In this document: piece by piece, positions 23,724 through 32,202 of the stretch
Layout: each line of letters begins with the position of its first letter
Position numbering within the stretch: position 1 is the stretch's first letter
Assembly (NCBI RefSeq): GCF_021233355.1
Contig: NZ_CP089507.1
Location: forward strand, 1,054,001 to 1,118,000
Length of the DNA stretch: 64,000 nt
Source of the DNA: Luteimonas fraxinea
GTDB taxonomy: Bacteria > Pseudomonadota > Gammaproteobacteria > Xanthomonadales > Xanthomonadaceae
Direction of reading: 5' to 3'
Notes under the pieces: generated by a model
Databases searched by the model: none
The model's input: the letters and a program-made list of their open reading frames with translations, nothing else
What the model was told of the DNA's origin: nothing
Program-made: the position numbers and the translations under genes

Positions 23724-23779
23724 CGTCTGCACACCGGGAACGCTAGAATGCGCCCATTATCCCGCAGCGGAACCGCGAC

Positions 23780-25021
23780 ATGGCAGCAACGGCCCAGCCT
23801 TCGAACGCCCGCACGCGCACGACGCGCGCCGTCGGTGCGCCGCCCCGCGCTCTGCGCCTGCTCGCCGGCGCTGCGCTGGCCGCGGTGCTCGCCAACTGCG
23901 CGACCGTGCAGACTACCGGCAGCGCCGGCCCGGTCGCCGCACCGTCGGAAGCCCCGGCCGCGCCGGGTCGCTGGACCTTCGACGACACCCGCCCCGCCGC
24001 CGAGCGCGATGGCTACCGCCCGCCGCGCAAGCTCGCCGTGCTGCTGCCGATGAGCGGCGCACTCGCGACCGCCGCCGCGCCGGTGCGCGATGGCCTGCTG
24101 GCCGGTTACTACGGCGAGCGCCGTGAGCGGCCCGAACTCGCGTTCTACGACACCGCCGGCACCGCGGCCGGCACCGCGAACGCCTACAGCCGCGCGATCG
24201 CCGAGGGCGCCGACCAGGTTGTCGGTCCGCTCGGCCGCGAGGAAGTCGACGCGCTGTTCCATAGCCCCGCGCAGGTGCCGGTGATCGCGCTCAACCGCGG
24301 CTCCGTGCAGGCGCCGGGCAACGCAGCCGCGTTCTCGCTGGCGCCCGAAGATGAAGGCGACGCCGCCGCGCAGTACCTGCTCAAGCGCAACGCGCGCAAC
24401 GTGCTGGTGCTGAGCAACGGCGAAGACGCCGCGCGTCGCAGCGTCGATGCGCTGACCGCGCGCCTGGCCCAGAACGGCGGCAGCGTCGTGGCGACGCTCG
24501 CGATCATCGGTGACACCCCTGTCGACCAGACGCCGGCGCTGCAGAACGCGCTGGCCGGCGGCGCCGGTGTGGACGCGGTGTATCTCGCGATCCGCGGCAA
24601 CCAGGCCCGCGTGCTGGCGCCGCAGCTGTCGGTCGCCGGTCTCGCCACGCGCCCGCGCGTGGGCAGCTCGCTGCTCGCACAGGGCACCGGCAAGGCGGAA
24701 GAAGACCAGATTCTCGACGGCATCGTGTTCCCGACCGAAAGCTGGTCGACCGGCGCCAGCGCGCGTTCGCTGCCGCCTCTCACCGAGGTCTCGCGCGACC
24801 TGCCGACCGCGCGTGGCGGCGCCGCGCGTCTGTTCGCGTTCGGTTTCGATGCCTGGCTGCTGAGCGGCTATCTGGAACATCTCGCCCGCACGCCGGACTC
24901 CGCCATCGGCGGCGCGACCGGCATGCTGCGCATCGCCGGCGACGGCAACGTCATGCGCCAGCCCGCATGGGCCACCTGGCGCAACGGCTACGTGGTGCCG
25001 CAGGCGGACGCCGGCGGTTGA
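23780..25021 (+). CDS. lpoA: Penicillin-binding protein activator LpoA (short form)
   Basis: LpoA is an outer-membrane lipoprotein that stimulates PBP1A from outside the peptidoglycan layer. The 413-aa protein has a long basic N-terminus, a hydrophobic segment and lipobox VLANC at about 36-40. A LppC/periplasmic-binding-protein-like domain follows, starting near [13 protein letters not shown] and including [12 protein letters not shown] and [10 protein letters not shown]. coli-type LpoA is much longer because of an N-terminal TPR domain, which is absent here. A -10-like TAGAAT lies at 23744-23749. yraN overlaps its stop codon. Identification rests on the domain and on the rsmI-lpoA-yraN context. 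Confidence 0.88.
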   Translation: MAATAQPSNARTRTTRAVGAPPRALRLLAGAALAAVLANCATVQTTGSAGPVAAPSEAPAAPGRWTFDDTRPAAERDGYRPPRKLAVLLPMSGALATAAAPVRDGLLAGYYGERRERPELAFYDTAGTAAGTANAYSRAIAEGADQVVGPLGREEVDALFHSPAQVPVIALNRGSVQAPGNAAAFSLAPEDEGDAAAQYLLKRNARNVLVLSNGEDAARRSVDALTARLAQNGGSVVATLAIIGDTPVDQTPALQNALAGGAGVDAVYLAIRGNQARVLAPQLSVAGLATRPRVGSSLLAQGTGKAEEDQILDGIVFPTESWSTGASARSLPPLTEVSRDLPTARGGAARLFAFGFDAWLLSGYLEHLARTPDSAIGGATGMLRIAGDGNVMRQPAWATWRNGYVVPQADAGG

Positions 25022-25398
25022 ACGACCGGCGGCGCGATGGCGCTGCCGTCGAGCGGGCAGCGGCCGCGCACCTGCAGGCCGCCGGCCTGCGCCCCCTCGC
25101 CGCGAACATCGGTTTCCGCGGCGGCGAACTCGATCTGGTGATGCTCGACGCACGCGGCGCGTCACGCGTCGTTGTGTTCGTCGAAGTCCGCCATCGCCGC
25201 ACCGCGGCGTTCGGTGGTGGCGCGGCCTCGATCGATGCCGGCAAACGCCGGAGACTGGTGCTGGCTGCGCAGCAGTTCCTGATGCGCGAACGTGGGCTGC
25301 GGGATCTGCCGTGCCGGTTCGATGTGGTGGAAGCGAGCGGCGATGCCGATGCGCCGACGCTGCGGTGGATCGAGGATGCGTTTCGCGCGGATGATTGA
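25018..25398 (+). CDS. yraN: YraN family (UPF0102) nuclease-like protein
   Basis: Small protein of the UPF0102 family with a PD-(D/E)XK nuclease-like fold; its cellular role is not established. The 126-aa length fits the family. Conserved elements are [18 protein letters not shown], the acidic GELDLVMLD motif and [10 protein letters not shown], which together resemble the nuclease metal site. The likely start is TTG at 25018, overlapping the lpoA TGA (TTGA). An ATG at 24967 would lie deep inside lpoA. It follows lpoA as in enterobacteria. Confidence 0.85.
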   Translation: MNDRRRDGAAVERAAAAHLQAAGLRPLAANIGFRGGELDLVMLDARGASRVVVFVEVRHRRTAAFGGGAASIDAGKRRRLVLAAQQFLMRERGLRDLPCRFDVVEASGDADAPTLRWIEDAFRADD

Positions 25399-25468
25399 TC
25401 CGTCCTGGCGGGACGCGACTCTGCTTGGTGTTCGATTGTTCGTTTCGTCGTGGGCTTGCTTTGGCGGC

Positions 25469-25495
25469 GGCCAGGCTCTGGCCTAGTTCTTTCTT
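25469..25495 (+). terminator. Terminator of lpoA-yraN
   Basis: GGCCAG-GCT-CTGGCC followed by TAGTTCTTTCTT forms a short rho-independent-like terminator 70 bases after the yraN stop, immediately before the hexamer array. Confidence 0.55.
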
Positions 25496-25502
25496 CGGCC
25501 TC

Positions 25503-25592
25503 GGCTTTGGCTTCGGCTTCGGCTTCGGCTTTGGCTTTGGCTTTGGCTTCGGCTTCGGCTTCGGCTTTGGCTTTGGCTTTGGCTTTGGCTTT
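25503..25592 (+). repeat. GGCTTY hexanucleotide array (15 uninterrupted units)
   Basis: Fifteen perfect head-to-tail copies of GGCTTY, with the last base running T-CCC-TTT-CCC-TTTTT. In one plus frame it reads Phe-Gly repeats. This is the left arm of the inverted element spanning about 25503-26044. No gene start or ribosome site makes the repeat frame a credible protein. Confidence 0.85.
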
Positions 25593-25990
25593 CAGCCTTT
25601 GATTTCAATCGAGCCGTAAAGCGAGCCGAGCATCGCAGGGCGGCGGGGTCGAAGAGCAGCCCATGTCTGAGCGCAGCGAGTTTGGGCTGCGTGCCCCGTC
25701 GACCGAGAAGCACAGGGGACCGCCGCGGCTGTATCGCGGCGGATCGCGTCCGGCGAAGACGGTTTTGCTTACTTTTGCCAAGACAAAAGTAAGCCGCGCG
25801 ACAGCGCGGAAGCCCTGTCCTTGATCTTCGCTCTGCGAACGATTCGTCTGGCGAAGAGAAAGATTCAACGCCAAAGCTGAGAAGCAAACAGCAAGTGCAG
25901 GGCTTTCGCCCGCTGCGCGTGCGAGTTCCTTTTTGACGGGCCAAAAAGGGAACCAAAAACCCCCTTCGCCGGACGGCTCGATTCAAGTCA
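25593..25990. repeat. Core of composite inverted repeat element, gene-free
   Basis: The core is bounded by related inverted segments containing TTTSAATCGAGCCGT (left about 25603-25617, right inverted about 25973-25988). Inside are two strong palindromes: CTTACTTTTG (25768-25777) with CAAAAGTAAG (25784-25793), and CCTTTTTG (25928-25935) with CAAAAAGG (25942-25949). A 205-codon minus frame crosses the region but is low-complexity at both ends and resembles no family I know. Confidence 0.6.
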
Positions 25991-26044
25991 AAAGCCAAAG
26001 CCAGAGCCAAAGCCAAAGCCAACGCCAAAGCCGGAGCCAAAGCG
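25991..26044 (-). repeat. Degenerate inverted GGCTTY array (right arm)
   Basis: About nine hexamers of the RAAGCC type (the complement of GGCTTY), several with single changes, mirror the perfect array at 25503-25592. The region from here to the thiL stop at 26134 shows nothing else. Confidence 0.75.
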
Positions 26045-26133
26045 CCGCAGACGCTGCCGCAGAACCACAACCAGAACCAGACCAACATCCGCAATGCCAA
26101 CCCGGCATGCCCGATCTCAGCCGACGGAGCGCT

Positions 26134-27087
26134 TCACCCGGCGAAGTGATCCCAACCAGCGCGCACCGGCGCCCAGAGCGCGCCGCCCGCAGTCGCGACG
26201 ACGCCCTGCCCCTCGACGAGGCGCCCGATCCGGCTCACCGACACACCCGCATCCAGCGCAGCGGCAGCAATCGCAGCACGACGCGACACCGGCGCGGTGA
26301 AGCAGAGCTCGTAATCGTCGCCACCACTCGCCTGCAGCGTGCGACGCGTGTCCGGTTCGGACGCAGCGGCGCGCAGCGCATCCGACACCGGCAACGCATC
26401 GATGTCGATCTCGGCGCACACGGCGCTGGCGCGGCAGACGTGGGCGAGATCGGCCAGTAGACCATCGGAAATATCGATCGCGGCATTCGCGAAACCGGAG
26501 AGACGCAGACCGAGCGCGACCCGCGGTGTCGGCCGGTCAAGCCGAGCGCGCAACGCCGGATCACGCGCGCGCCCTGACGACCATTGCGCGAGCGCCGCTG
26601 CGGCGTCGCCCGGCGTGCCGCTGACCCAGACATCGTCGCCGACACGCGAGCCGTCGCGCCGCAGCGCGCGGTCAGGGGAAACAAAGCCGAACACGGTCAC
26701 GCACACCGACAGCGGCCCGCGCGTGGTGTCGCCGCCGACCAGCGCCACCGCATGCTGACGCGCGAGCGCGTCGAAACCATCCAGAAACGCATCCACCCAC
26801 GCGACATCCGGTTCGGGCAGTGACAGCGACAACGTGCACCACGCCGGCGTGGCGCCCATCGCCGCGAGATCGGACAGGTTCACCGCCAGCGCTTTCCAGC
26901 CGATGTCGGCCGGAACGGTGTCATGCGGGAAATGGATGCCGGCATTGAGCGTGTCCATCGCCACGACGAGCTGCATGCCGGCGGGCGGCTGCAGCAGCGC
27001 GGCATCGTCGCCGATGCCCAGCACCACGTCGTCGCGCGCGACGATGCGCGCGCGGATGCGGTCGATCAGGTCGAACTCGCCGGCCAT
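26134..27087 (-). CDS. thiL: Thiamine-monophosphate kinase
   Basis: ThiL phosphorylates thiamine monophosphate to the active cofactor thiamine diphosphate. The 317-aa protein has the PurM-like N-terminal ATP-binding block LGIGDDAALL, AMDTLNAGIHFP, NLSDLAAMGATP, the VGGDTTRGP motif and IDISDGLLADL. It is the last gene of the riboflavin operon, 16 bp after nusB, an arrangement common in proteobacteria. It can use transcripts started at the FMN riboswitch promoter. Confidence 0.96.
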   Translation of the reverse strand: MAGEFDLIDRIRARIVARDDVVLGIGDDAALLQPPAGMQLVVAMDTLNAGIHFPHDTVPADIGWKALAVNLSDLAAMGATPAWCTLSLSLPEPDVAWVDAFLDGFDALARQHAVALVGGDTTRGPLSVCVTVFGFVSPDRALRRDGSRVGDDVWVSGTPGDAAAALAQWSSGRARDPALRARLDRPTPRVALGLRLSGFANAAIDISDGLLADLAHVCRASAVCAEIDIDALPVSDALRAAASEPDTRRTLQASGGDDYELCFTAPVSRRAAIAAAALDAGVSVSRIGRLVEGQGVVATAGGALWAPVRAGWDHFAG

Positions 27088-27103
27088 TGCAGCCGTGCGG
27101 GGC

Positions 27104-27568
27104 TCAACGCCCGCGCAGCGCGCCGACTTCCGGCGCGCGCCATTCCGCCGCGGCGCGGTCGAGCACGCCGTTGACGTAGGTGTGGCCGTGTTCGGAACCG
27201 AAACGCTTGACCGTCTTCAGCGCCTCGTCGATGACGACGCGATACGGCACGTCGATGCGGTGCTGCAGTTCGTAGGCGGCAATGCGCAGCATCGCGCGCT
27301 CGATCGGATCGACTTCTTCGATCGTGCGGTCGAGGAACGGCGCCAGCGACGCGTCGAGTTCGCGGTAGCGCGTGCCCACGCCGTGGACCAGATCCTCGAA
27401 GTACGCGAGATCGGCGATTTCCTTGGCCTGCTCGTGCGCGAACTGGGCGACGATCTCGCGCGGCTCGGTGCCCGACATCTGCATCGCGTAGATGGCCTGC
27501 AGCGCGCGGCGGCGCGCGCGCGAGCGCAGCACCGGGTCGACACCATGGGGTTTGCGGGTCTGGTTCAT
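27104..27568 (-). CDS. nusB: Transcription antitermination factor NusB
   Basis: NusB binds boxA RNA with NusE (S10) and supports rRNA antitermination. The 154-aa all-helical protein begins with a basic stretch and [19 protein letters not shown], and has [20 protein letters not shown] and [10 protein letters not shown] near the end. Its ATG overlaps the ribH stop by four bases, so it is translationally coupled to riboflavin synthesis genes. Confidence 0.96.
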   Translation of the reverse strand: MNQTRKPHGVDPVLRSRARRRALQAIYAMQMSGTEPREIVAQFAHEQAKEIADLAYFEDLVHGVGTRYRELDASLAPFLDRTIEEVDPIERAMLRIAAYELQHRIDVPYRVVIDEALKTVKRFGSEHGHTYVNGVLDRAAAEWRAPEVGALRGR

Positions 27569-28038
27569 CCGATCTTGTCCAACAGGTTGCTCATTTCGAT
27601 GGCGACCAGCGCCGCTTCTTCGCCCTTGTTGCCGTGGCTGCCACCGGCCCGCTTTTCGGCGTCGACGTAGTCCTCGACCGCGAGGACGCCATTGGCGACC
27701 GGCACCCGGCTGTCGAGCGCCACGCGCATCAGCGCGTCGCTGCAGCCGTCGGCCACCTGCTCGTAGTGGCGCGTGTCACCGCGCACCACGCAGCCCAGGC
27801 CCAGCAGCGCGGCGTGTGCGCCGGCGGCAGCGAGCCGCGCGCAAACCACCGGGATCTCCCAGGCACCCGGCACGCGGATCACGTCGACCGCGTCCTCGGC
27901 GACGCCGTGATCGGCGAAAGCCTTGCGCGCGCCGGCGATCAAGGCGTCGGTGATCTTGGGGTTCCAGCGGCTGGCGACGATCGCGTAACGCGCGCCGGCC
28001 GGGGCGCGCAGGTCGCCTTCGATGTAGCTCATGGGCAT
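27565..28038 (-). CDS. ribH: 6,7-dimethyl-8-ribityllumazine synthase
   Basis: RibH condenses 3,4-dihydroxy-2-butanone 4-phosphate with the ribitylamino-pyrimidine, the penultimate step of riboflavin synthesis. The 157-aa protein has [13 protein letters not shown], the VPGAWEIPV loop, [18 protein letters not shown] with the catalytic His, and [14 protein letters not shown] at 28038 is used; ATG at 28032 is equally possible, and no ribosome site decides. It lies 36 bp after ribB. Confidence 0.95.
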   Translation of the reverse strand: MPMSYIEGDLRAPAGARYAIVASRWNPKITDALIAGARKAFADHGVAEDAVDVIRVPGAWEIPVVCARLAAAGAHAALLGLGCVVRGDTRHYEQVADGCSDALMRVALDSRVPVANGVLAVEDYVDAEKRAGGSHGNKGEEAALVAIEMSNLLDKIG

Positions 28039-28074
28039 CGGGGATTCACGCAAGGCCGGTCAGTTTAACGTGGG

Positions 28075-29175
28075 TCAGGCCGTGACGTATTCGACGACTT
28101 CGAGGCCATAGCCGGCCAGGCCCACCTGCTTGCGCGGCGTGCCCAGTACGCGCAGCCGGCCGAGGCCGAGATCGGCGAGGATCTGCGCGCCCGCGCCATT
28201 GCGACGCCACTGGCCCACGTCCTTGTCCTTGCCCGGCGGCCGGACCACGGTTTCCTTGCGCAGGCGCGCCAGCAGGGCGTCGGAGTCACGCGGCGCCGAC
28301 AGCACCACCATCACGCCCTGCCCTGCCTCGGCGATCGCGCGCAGCGCATCGCTGCCGGCCACGCCGAAATCGTCGCGGCGCCAGTGCAGCAGATCGGCGA
28401 GCGGGTTCTCCACCTGCACGCGCACCAGCGTGGGCGTGTCGGCGTCGGGCGTACCGCGCACCAGTGCGAAATGCAGCTCGTGGGCGATGCGGTCGCGATA
28501 CGTCACCAGATGGAAGGCGCCGAATTCGGTCTCGATCTCGCGCTCGTCGATGCGCTCGACGGTGTGCTCGGTGGCGAGGCGATGGGCGATGAGATCGGCG
28601 ATCGAGCCCATCTTCAGGCCGTGCTCGCGGGCGAAGACCTCCAGTTCCGGACGGCGCGCCATGCTGCCGTCGGGATTGAGAATCTCGACCAGCACGCCGG
28701 CCGGCTCGAGACCGGCGAGCATTGCCAGGTCGACGCCGGCTTCCGTGTGACCGGCGCGGGTCAGCACACCGCCGGGCTGGGCGACCAGCGGGAAGATGTG
28801 GCCCGGCTGGTGCAGATCCTCGGGCTTGGCATTCGCCTTCACCGCGGTGCGGATCGTATGCGCACGGTCGTGCGCCGAAATGCCGGTGGTCACGCCTTCA
28901 GCGGCCTCGATGCTCACCGTGAAGTTGGTCTGGAACTGCGCGGTGTTCGCGCGGACCATCGGCGCCAGACCCAGCTGCGCGGCGCGGCTGGGCGTCACCG
29001 GCAGGCACACCAGGCCGCGACCGTGGGTGACCATGAAGTTGATGTCCGACGGCTTGACCAGCTCGGCGGCCATGATCAGATCGCCCTCGTTCTCGCGGTC
29101 CTCGTCATCGACGATGACCACCATGCGGCCCTGGCGGATCTCTTCCAGCAGTTCGGGGACGGGGGCGAAGTTCAT
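28075..29175 (-). CDS. ribB: 3,4-dihydroxy-2-butanone 4-phosphate synthase with degenerate RibA-like domain
   Basis: The N-terminal RibB domain (about 1-200) makes 3,4-dihydroxy-2-butanone 4-phosphate from ribulose 5-phosphate. The acidic metal loop VDDEDRENEGDLIMAAE and the HTEAGVDLAMLAG motif are intact. The C-terminal domain (about 205-366) has the fold landmarks of GTP cyclohydrolase II but lacks its three zinc cysteines: where RibA has an ECLTGD-type segment and a CDCG motif, this protein reads VENPLADLLHWRRDDFG. It should therefore have no cyclohydrolase II activity. This matches the RibBX-type variant described in proteobacteria. A separate ribA is expected elsewhere. It overlaps ribE by four bases. 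Confidence 0.94.
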   Translation of the reverse strand: MNFAPVPELLEEIRQGRMVVIVDDEDRENEGDLIMAAELVKPSDINFMVTHGRGLVCLPVTPSRAAQLGLAPMVRANTAQFQTNFTVSIEAAEGVTTGISAHDRAHTIRTAVKANAKPEDLHQPGHIFPLVAQPGGVLTRAGHTEAGVDLAMLAGLEPAGVLVEILNPDGSMARRPELEVFAREHGLKMGSIADLIAHRLATEHTVERIDEREIETEFGAFHLVTYRDRIAHELHFALVRGTPDADTPTLVRVQVENPLADLLHWRRDDFGVAGSDALRAIAEAGQGVMVVLSAPRDSDALLARLRKETVVRPPGKDKDVGQWRRNGAGAQILADLGLGRLRVLGTPRKQVGLAGYGLEVVEYVTA

Positions 29176-29789
29176 GCCGACGCTCCCGCAGAAACGACGC
29201 CCGCACTGAGCAGACGCTCGACGTAACGCGCGACGAGATCCACTTCCAGATTCACCGCCTCGCCGACAGGCGTGCTGCCGAACGCGGTATGCGCGACGGT
29301 GTGCGGCACCAGCGCGACCTCGAAGCCGGTGGCATCGACGGCGTTGACCGTCAGGCTGACGCCGTCGACGCAGATCGAGCCCTTGTGCGCGACGTACTTC
29401 AGCAGCGCGGCCGGCGCATCGAAGCGCCAGCGCTGCGCGCGCGCATCGTCGTGCACCGAAGCGACGCTGCCGACGCCGTCGACATGACCGCTGACCATAT
29501 GGCCGCCAAGGCGATCGGTCGGGCGCATCGCGCGTTCCAGGTTCACCGCACGGCCCGGCGCCAGCGCGCCGAGCGTGGTCAGCGACAGGGTTTCGGTCGA
29601 GGCATCGGCCTCGAAATGCGCGTCGTCGAACGCGACCACGGTCAGGCAAACGCCATTGACCGCGATGCTCTCGCCCATCGCCACGCCGTCGAAGGGCAGC
29701 GTGCCGACCGCGATGCGCAGCCGCGCATCGCCGCCACGCGACTCGGTGGAAACCAGGCGTCCGACGCCTTCGATCAGTCCGGTGAACAT
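29172..29789 (-). CDS. ribE: Riboflavin synthase, alpha subunit type
   Basis: RibE dismutates two lumazines to riboflavin. The 205-aa protein shows its internal duplication: MFTGLIEGVG with VNGVCLTVVAFD in the first lumazine-binding domain, and GHMVSGHVDGVG with VDGVSLTVNAVD in the second. ATG at 29789 follows a perfect GGAGG ribosome site (29797-29801). It is the first gene downstream of the FMN riboswitch, and the ribB start overlaps its stop. Confidence 0.97.
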   Translation of the reverse strand: MFTGLIEGVGRLVSTESRGGDARLRIAVGTLPFDGVAMGESIAVNGVCLTVVAFDDAHFEADASTETLSLTTLGALAPGRAVNLERAMRPTDRLGGHMVSGHVDGVGSVASVHDDARAQRWRFDAPAALLKYVAHKGSICVDGVSLTVNAVDATGFEVALVPHTVAHTAFGSTPVGEAVNLEVDLVARYVERLLSAGVVSAGASA

Positions 29790-29889
29790 GTCGCTGCCTC
29801 CGTCCGCACAGGGCGCACCCGCACGGTCAAGCCGAAAGGGAACGGTCCGGGACGCGACAGCGTGCACGGCCGGAAGGCCACGCATGAGG

Positions 29890-30035
29890 TCGTCTTCTCG
29901 CATCCGGACTCTGACCGTCGGCTCCGGAGTTCGACCGGATCTGCTGACCCGCCGGCGTGTGCCGGCAGCGCTCGCGGGCTCGCGCGTCGCCGCGCCTACC
30001 GCCGGTGGGGACTTCCACCCCGCCCCGAAGACATT
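29890..30035 (-). promoter_or_regulatory. FMN riboswitch (RFN element)
   Basis: On the minus strand the conserved RFN blocks are all present: GTCTTCGGGGC, GGGTGGAAGTCCCCACCGG, CGGTAGGC, AGCCCGCGAGC, GGTCAGCAGATCCGGT, CTCCGGAGCCGACGGTCAGA and GTCCGGATGCGAGAAGAC. The aptamer lies about 100 nt upstream of ribE. A GCCTTCCG segment just after it could pair with the CGGAGGC ribosome site; I have not folded it. FMN binding would shut down ribE and probably the coupled genes. Confidence 0.95.
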
Positions 30036-30068
30036 CGATTGTGTGTTGCCGGCAAGGCCGGCCTGCGC

Positions 30069-30074
30069 ATTCTA
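30069..30074 (-). promoter_or_regulatory. Likely -10 box of the riboflavin operon
   Basis: TAGAAT on the minus strand lies 35-40 bases before the FMN aptamer, so transcription would begin close to the start of the aptamer. I see no convincing -35. Confidence 0.4.
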
Positions 30075-30255
30075 GCAGCGCGCCGTTGCACGGCTGCCCG
30101 CGAACCCGGGACGCTTCATTGCACACACGGTTCAACTTTGCACCATCTGGCGCCCCGCGAAGAAAACGATAGAATCCGCGCCGCGACAAGTACGTCGCTT
30201 TTGCCCCGCCGCAATGGCCGGGCGACATGGATTTCATTGACCGGAGACATTTTCA

Positions 30256-30867
30256 ATGCGGAGTATCCTTCTGGCCAGCTTGCTGGCCGCACTGCCGTGC
30301 GCTGCCACCGCGGCTGACATGCCCAGCTATACCTTCGTTGAAGCTGGCTGGACCCAGCTGCAGATCGAAGACGACTTCCTCGACAAGGGCGATGGCGGCT
30401 ACATCCGCGGCTCGTTTGCGGTCGCCCCGACGACCTATGTGTTCGGTGGCTACTCGGAGGTCAGCAAGACCTGGCGCGCCTCTACCATCAATGCGGAATT
30501 GACGGTCGACGAGGCGGAGATCGGCATCGGCTATCGCATGGACGTCGCCGATCGCCTCGACTTCACTGCCGACATCGCCTACGTGCGCCTGGGCGTGGAA
30601 TCCGATCTGCGTACCGGAACGTTCCGCGAGACCATCCGCGACCACGTCAACCTGTGGCGCGGCACCGCCGGCCTGCGCGGCAAGCCGTCGCCGAAGACCG
30701 AAGCGTGGATCAAGGCCGGTTATGCGGATGGCGAGGATCTCGACGACAACTTCTTCGGTGTGCTCGGTGGCCAGATCAACCTGACCCGCACGTGGGGCTT
30801 GGTCGGCGAAGTCGAAAAGTACAGCGACACCACCCAGTTCCAGGTGGGTGTGCGCGCGAGCTTCTGA
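30256..30867 (+). CDS. Ax21-like outer-membrane beta-barrel protein
   Basis: The 203-aa protein has a cleavable signal peptide (about 1-20, ending AATAA). Alternating hydrophobic strands fill the rest, and the C-terminal Phe (VGVRASF) is typical of BAM-assembled barrels. The start of the mature part (YTFVEAGW), VFGGYSEV and IGIGYRMDVA resemble Ax21-family outer-membrane proteins of xanthomonads. The function of that family is unsettled. A GGAGA ribosome site precedes the ATG. It sits alone on the plus strand between ribE and ribD and ends at a strong hairpin. Confidence 0.75.
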   Translation: MRSILLASLLAALPCAATAADMPSYTFVEAGWTQLQIEDDFLDKGDGGYIRGSFAVAPTTYVFGGYSEVSKTWRASTINAELTVDEAEIGIGYRMDVADRLDFTADIAYVRLGVESDLRTGTFRETIRDHVNLWRGTAGLRGKPSPKTEAWIKAGYADGEDLDDNFFGVLGGQINLTRTWGLVGEVEKYSDTTQFQVGVRASF

Positions 30868-30887
30868 TCCAGTCCTGCAGCTGTCAT

Positions 30888-30913
30888 GGAACGGGCCCTT
30901 CGGGGCCCGTTCC
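30888..30913. terminator. Strong UUCG hairpin after the outer-membrane protein gene
   Basis: GGAACGGGCCC-TTCG-GGGCCCGTTCC is an 11-bp perfect stem with a UUCG tetraloop, 20 bases past the stop at 30867 and facing the ribD stop at 30980. No T-run follows on either strand, so it may be an RNA-stabilising 3' end or a bidirectional terminator. Confidence 0.65.
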
Positions 30914-30979
30914 GGCTGACGGCCACGCTAGAAACGGATCGGACAGCTCATACGAAAAGCGGACATTTTCCGAAACGCA

Positions 30980-32080
30980 TCACGAAGCCGGCTTCGGCCG
31001 CAGCAGCAGACGCAGGTCGTCGCCCACCTGGCGCGTCTCGATCGTCTGCAGATGCAGCCGCTGCGCCATCGTGTCGATGCCCAGGCCGTCGAACAGCGGT
31101 CGACCGCGCTCGCCCAGCAACATCGGCGCGACGTAGAGCAGCAGTTCGTCGACGAGGCCCGCGCGCAGGAACGCGCCTGACAGGGTCGCGCCGGCTTCGA
31201 CCTGGATCTCGTTGATGCCGCCCTCGCCCAGCGTCGCCAGCACCGCGTGCAGGTCGAGCTGGCCGTCGGCGCCGCGTGGCATCGAGACCCGCGGCGCGTC
31301 GAAGCCGTGCGGCACCTTGGTGTCGTGCGCGTGCACGTACAGCGTCGGCGCCGCGCCGTCGCGCACGTTGCCGCGCGCGATCGTCGCCAGGCCCGCGTCC
31401 AGCACCACGCGCAGCGGCACCGCGAACGGCGTGTCTTCGTTGAGGCGCACGGTCAGCTGCGGATCGTCCGCCAGCACCGTGCCACTGCCGGTCAACAGCG
31501 CGCCGGCACGTGCACGCCAGCGCATGACATCCGCGCGCGACGCATCGCCGCTGATCCATTTCGAATCGCCGTTCGCCATCGCGGTGCGTCCGTCGATGCT
31601 GCAGGCCAGCTTGATCCGCAGCCACGGCCGTCCGCGTTCGATGCGCGACAGGAAGCCGCGATTGAGCGCACGCGCCTGCGTCTCCATCAGCCCGGATTCG
31701 ACCTCGATGCCCGCCGCGCGCAGCTGATCGAAGCCGGCACCGTCGACCTGCGGGAACGGATCGCGCATCGCGGCGACCACCCGCGACACCCCGGCCGCGA
31801 TCAGCGCGTCGGCACACGGCCCGGTGCTGCCGGTATGCGCGCAGGGCTCCAGGGTCACGTACGCCGTCGCGCCCCGCGCACGGTCGCCGGCCGCCTGCAG
31901 CGCGACCACTTCCGCATGCGGGCCGCCCTTCTGCACATGGAACCCCTCACCGACCACCTCGCCGCTGGCGACGAGGACACAGCCGACCATCGGATTGGGC
32001 CGCGTCGTCCACGCCCCACGTTCGGCCAGGCGCAACGCCTGCGCCATGAAGCGATGGTCGTCGGCGGTGAAATCGGTCAT
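30980..32080 (-). CDS. ribD: Bifunctional riboflavin deaminase/reductase RibD
   Basis: RibD deaminates and then reduces the pyrimidine intermediate of riboflavin synthesis. The 366-aa protein has a deaminase domain with zinc ligands H55 (PHAE, catalytic E57), C80 and C89 (PCAHTGSTGPC). The reductase domain starts near RPWLRIKLACSIDGRTA and contains ISGDASR and EAGATLSGAFL. It is separated from the ribE operon by the outer-membrane protein gene on the other strand, so it is not under the riboswitch at 29890-30035. Confidence 0.96.
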   Translation of the reverse strand: MTDFTADDHRFMAQALRLAERGAWTTRPNPMVGCVLVASGEVVGEGFHVQKGGPHAEVVALQAAGDRARGATAYVTLEPCAHTGSTGPCADALIAAGVSRVVAAMRDPFPQVDGAGFDQLRAAGIEVESGLMETQARALNRGFLSRIERGRPWLRIKLACSIDGRTAMANGDSKWISGDASRADVMRWRARAGALLTGSGTVLADDPQLTVRLNEDTPFAVPLRVVLDAGLATIARGNVRDGAAPTLYVHAHDTKVPHGFDAPRVSMPRGADGQLDLHAVLATLGEGGINEIQVEAGATLSGAFLRAGLVDELLLYVAPMLLGERGRPLFDGLGIDTMAQRLHLQTIETRQVGDDLRLLLRPKPAS

Positions 32081-32202
32081 CTGAGGCTCTCCTGACAGCG
32101 TGTTCGATCACGAGCGGGATGGATGCGCAGAACGCGAATGCTGCAACGGTGCGCAGAGGATGATCGCGGACGCAGAGAACAGAACTTGCGACCGAGCCCC
32201 GC

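Noticed and set aside
25503..25592. CRISPR-like array
   Set aside because: The repeat unit is six bases with no spacers, and no cas genes are nearby.
25395..25619. Plus-strand frame encoding a Phe-Gly repeat protein
   Set aside because: It is a direct reading of the GGCTTY array with no ribosome site and no conserved flanking domain. An FG-type protein would be remarkable but nothing supports it.
25483..26100. 205-codon minus-strand frame across the hexamer element
   Set aside because: Both ends are translated repeat arrays (Ala-Leu and Ser-Gln/Arg) and the middle contains palindromes. It is better explained as a repeat element.
28075..29175. Bifunctional RibBA
   Set aside because: The C-terminal domain lacks all zinc cysteines of GTP cyclohydrolase II, so the gene is called ribB only.
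29790..29903. N-terminal extension of riboflavin synthase
   Set aside because: It would run into the FMN riboswitch, and the conserved MFTGLIEG start at 29789 has a perfect GGAGG site.
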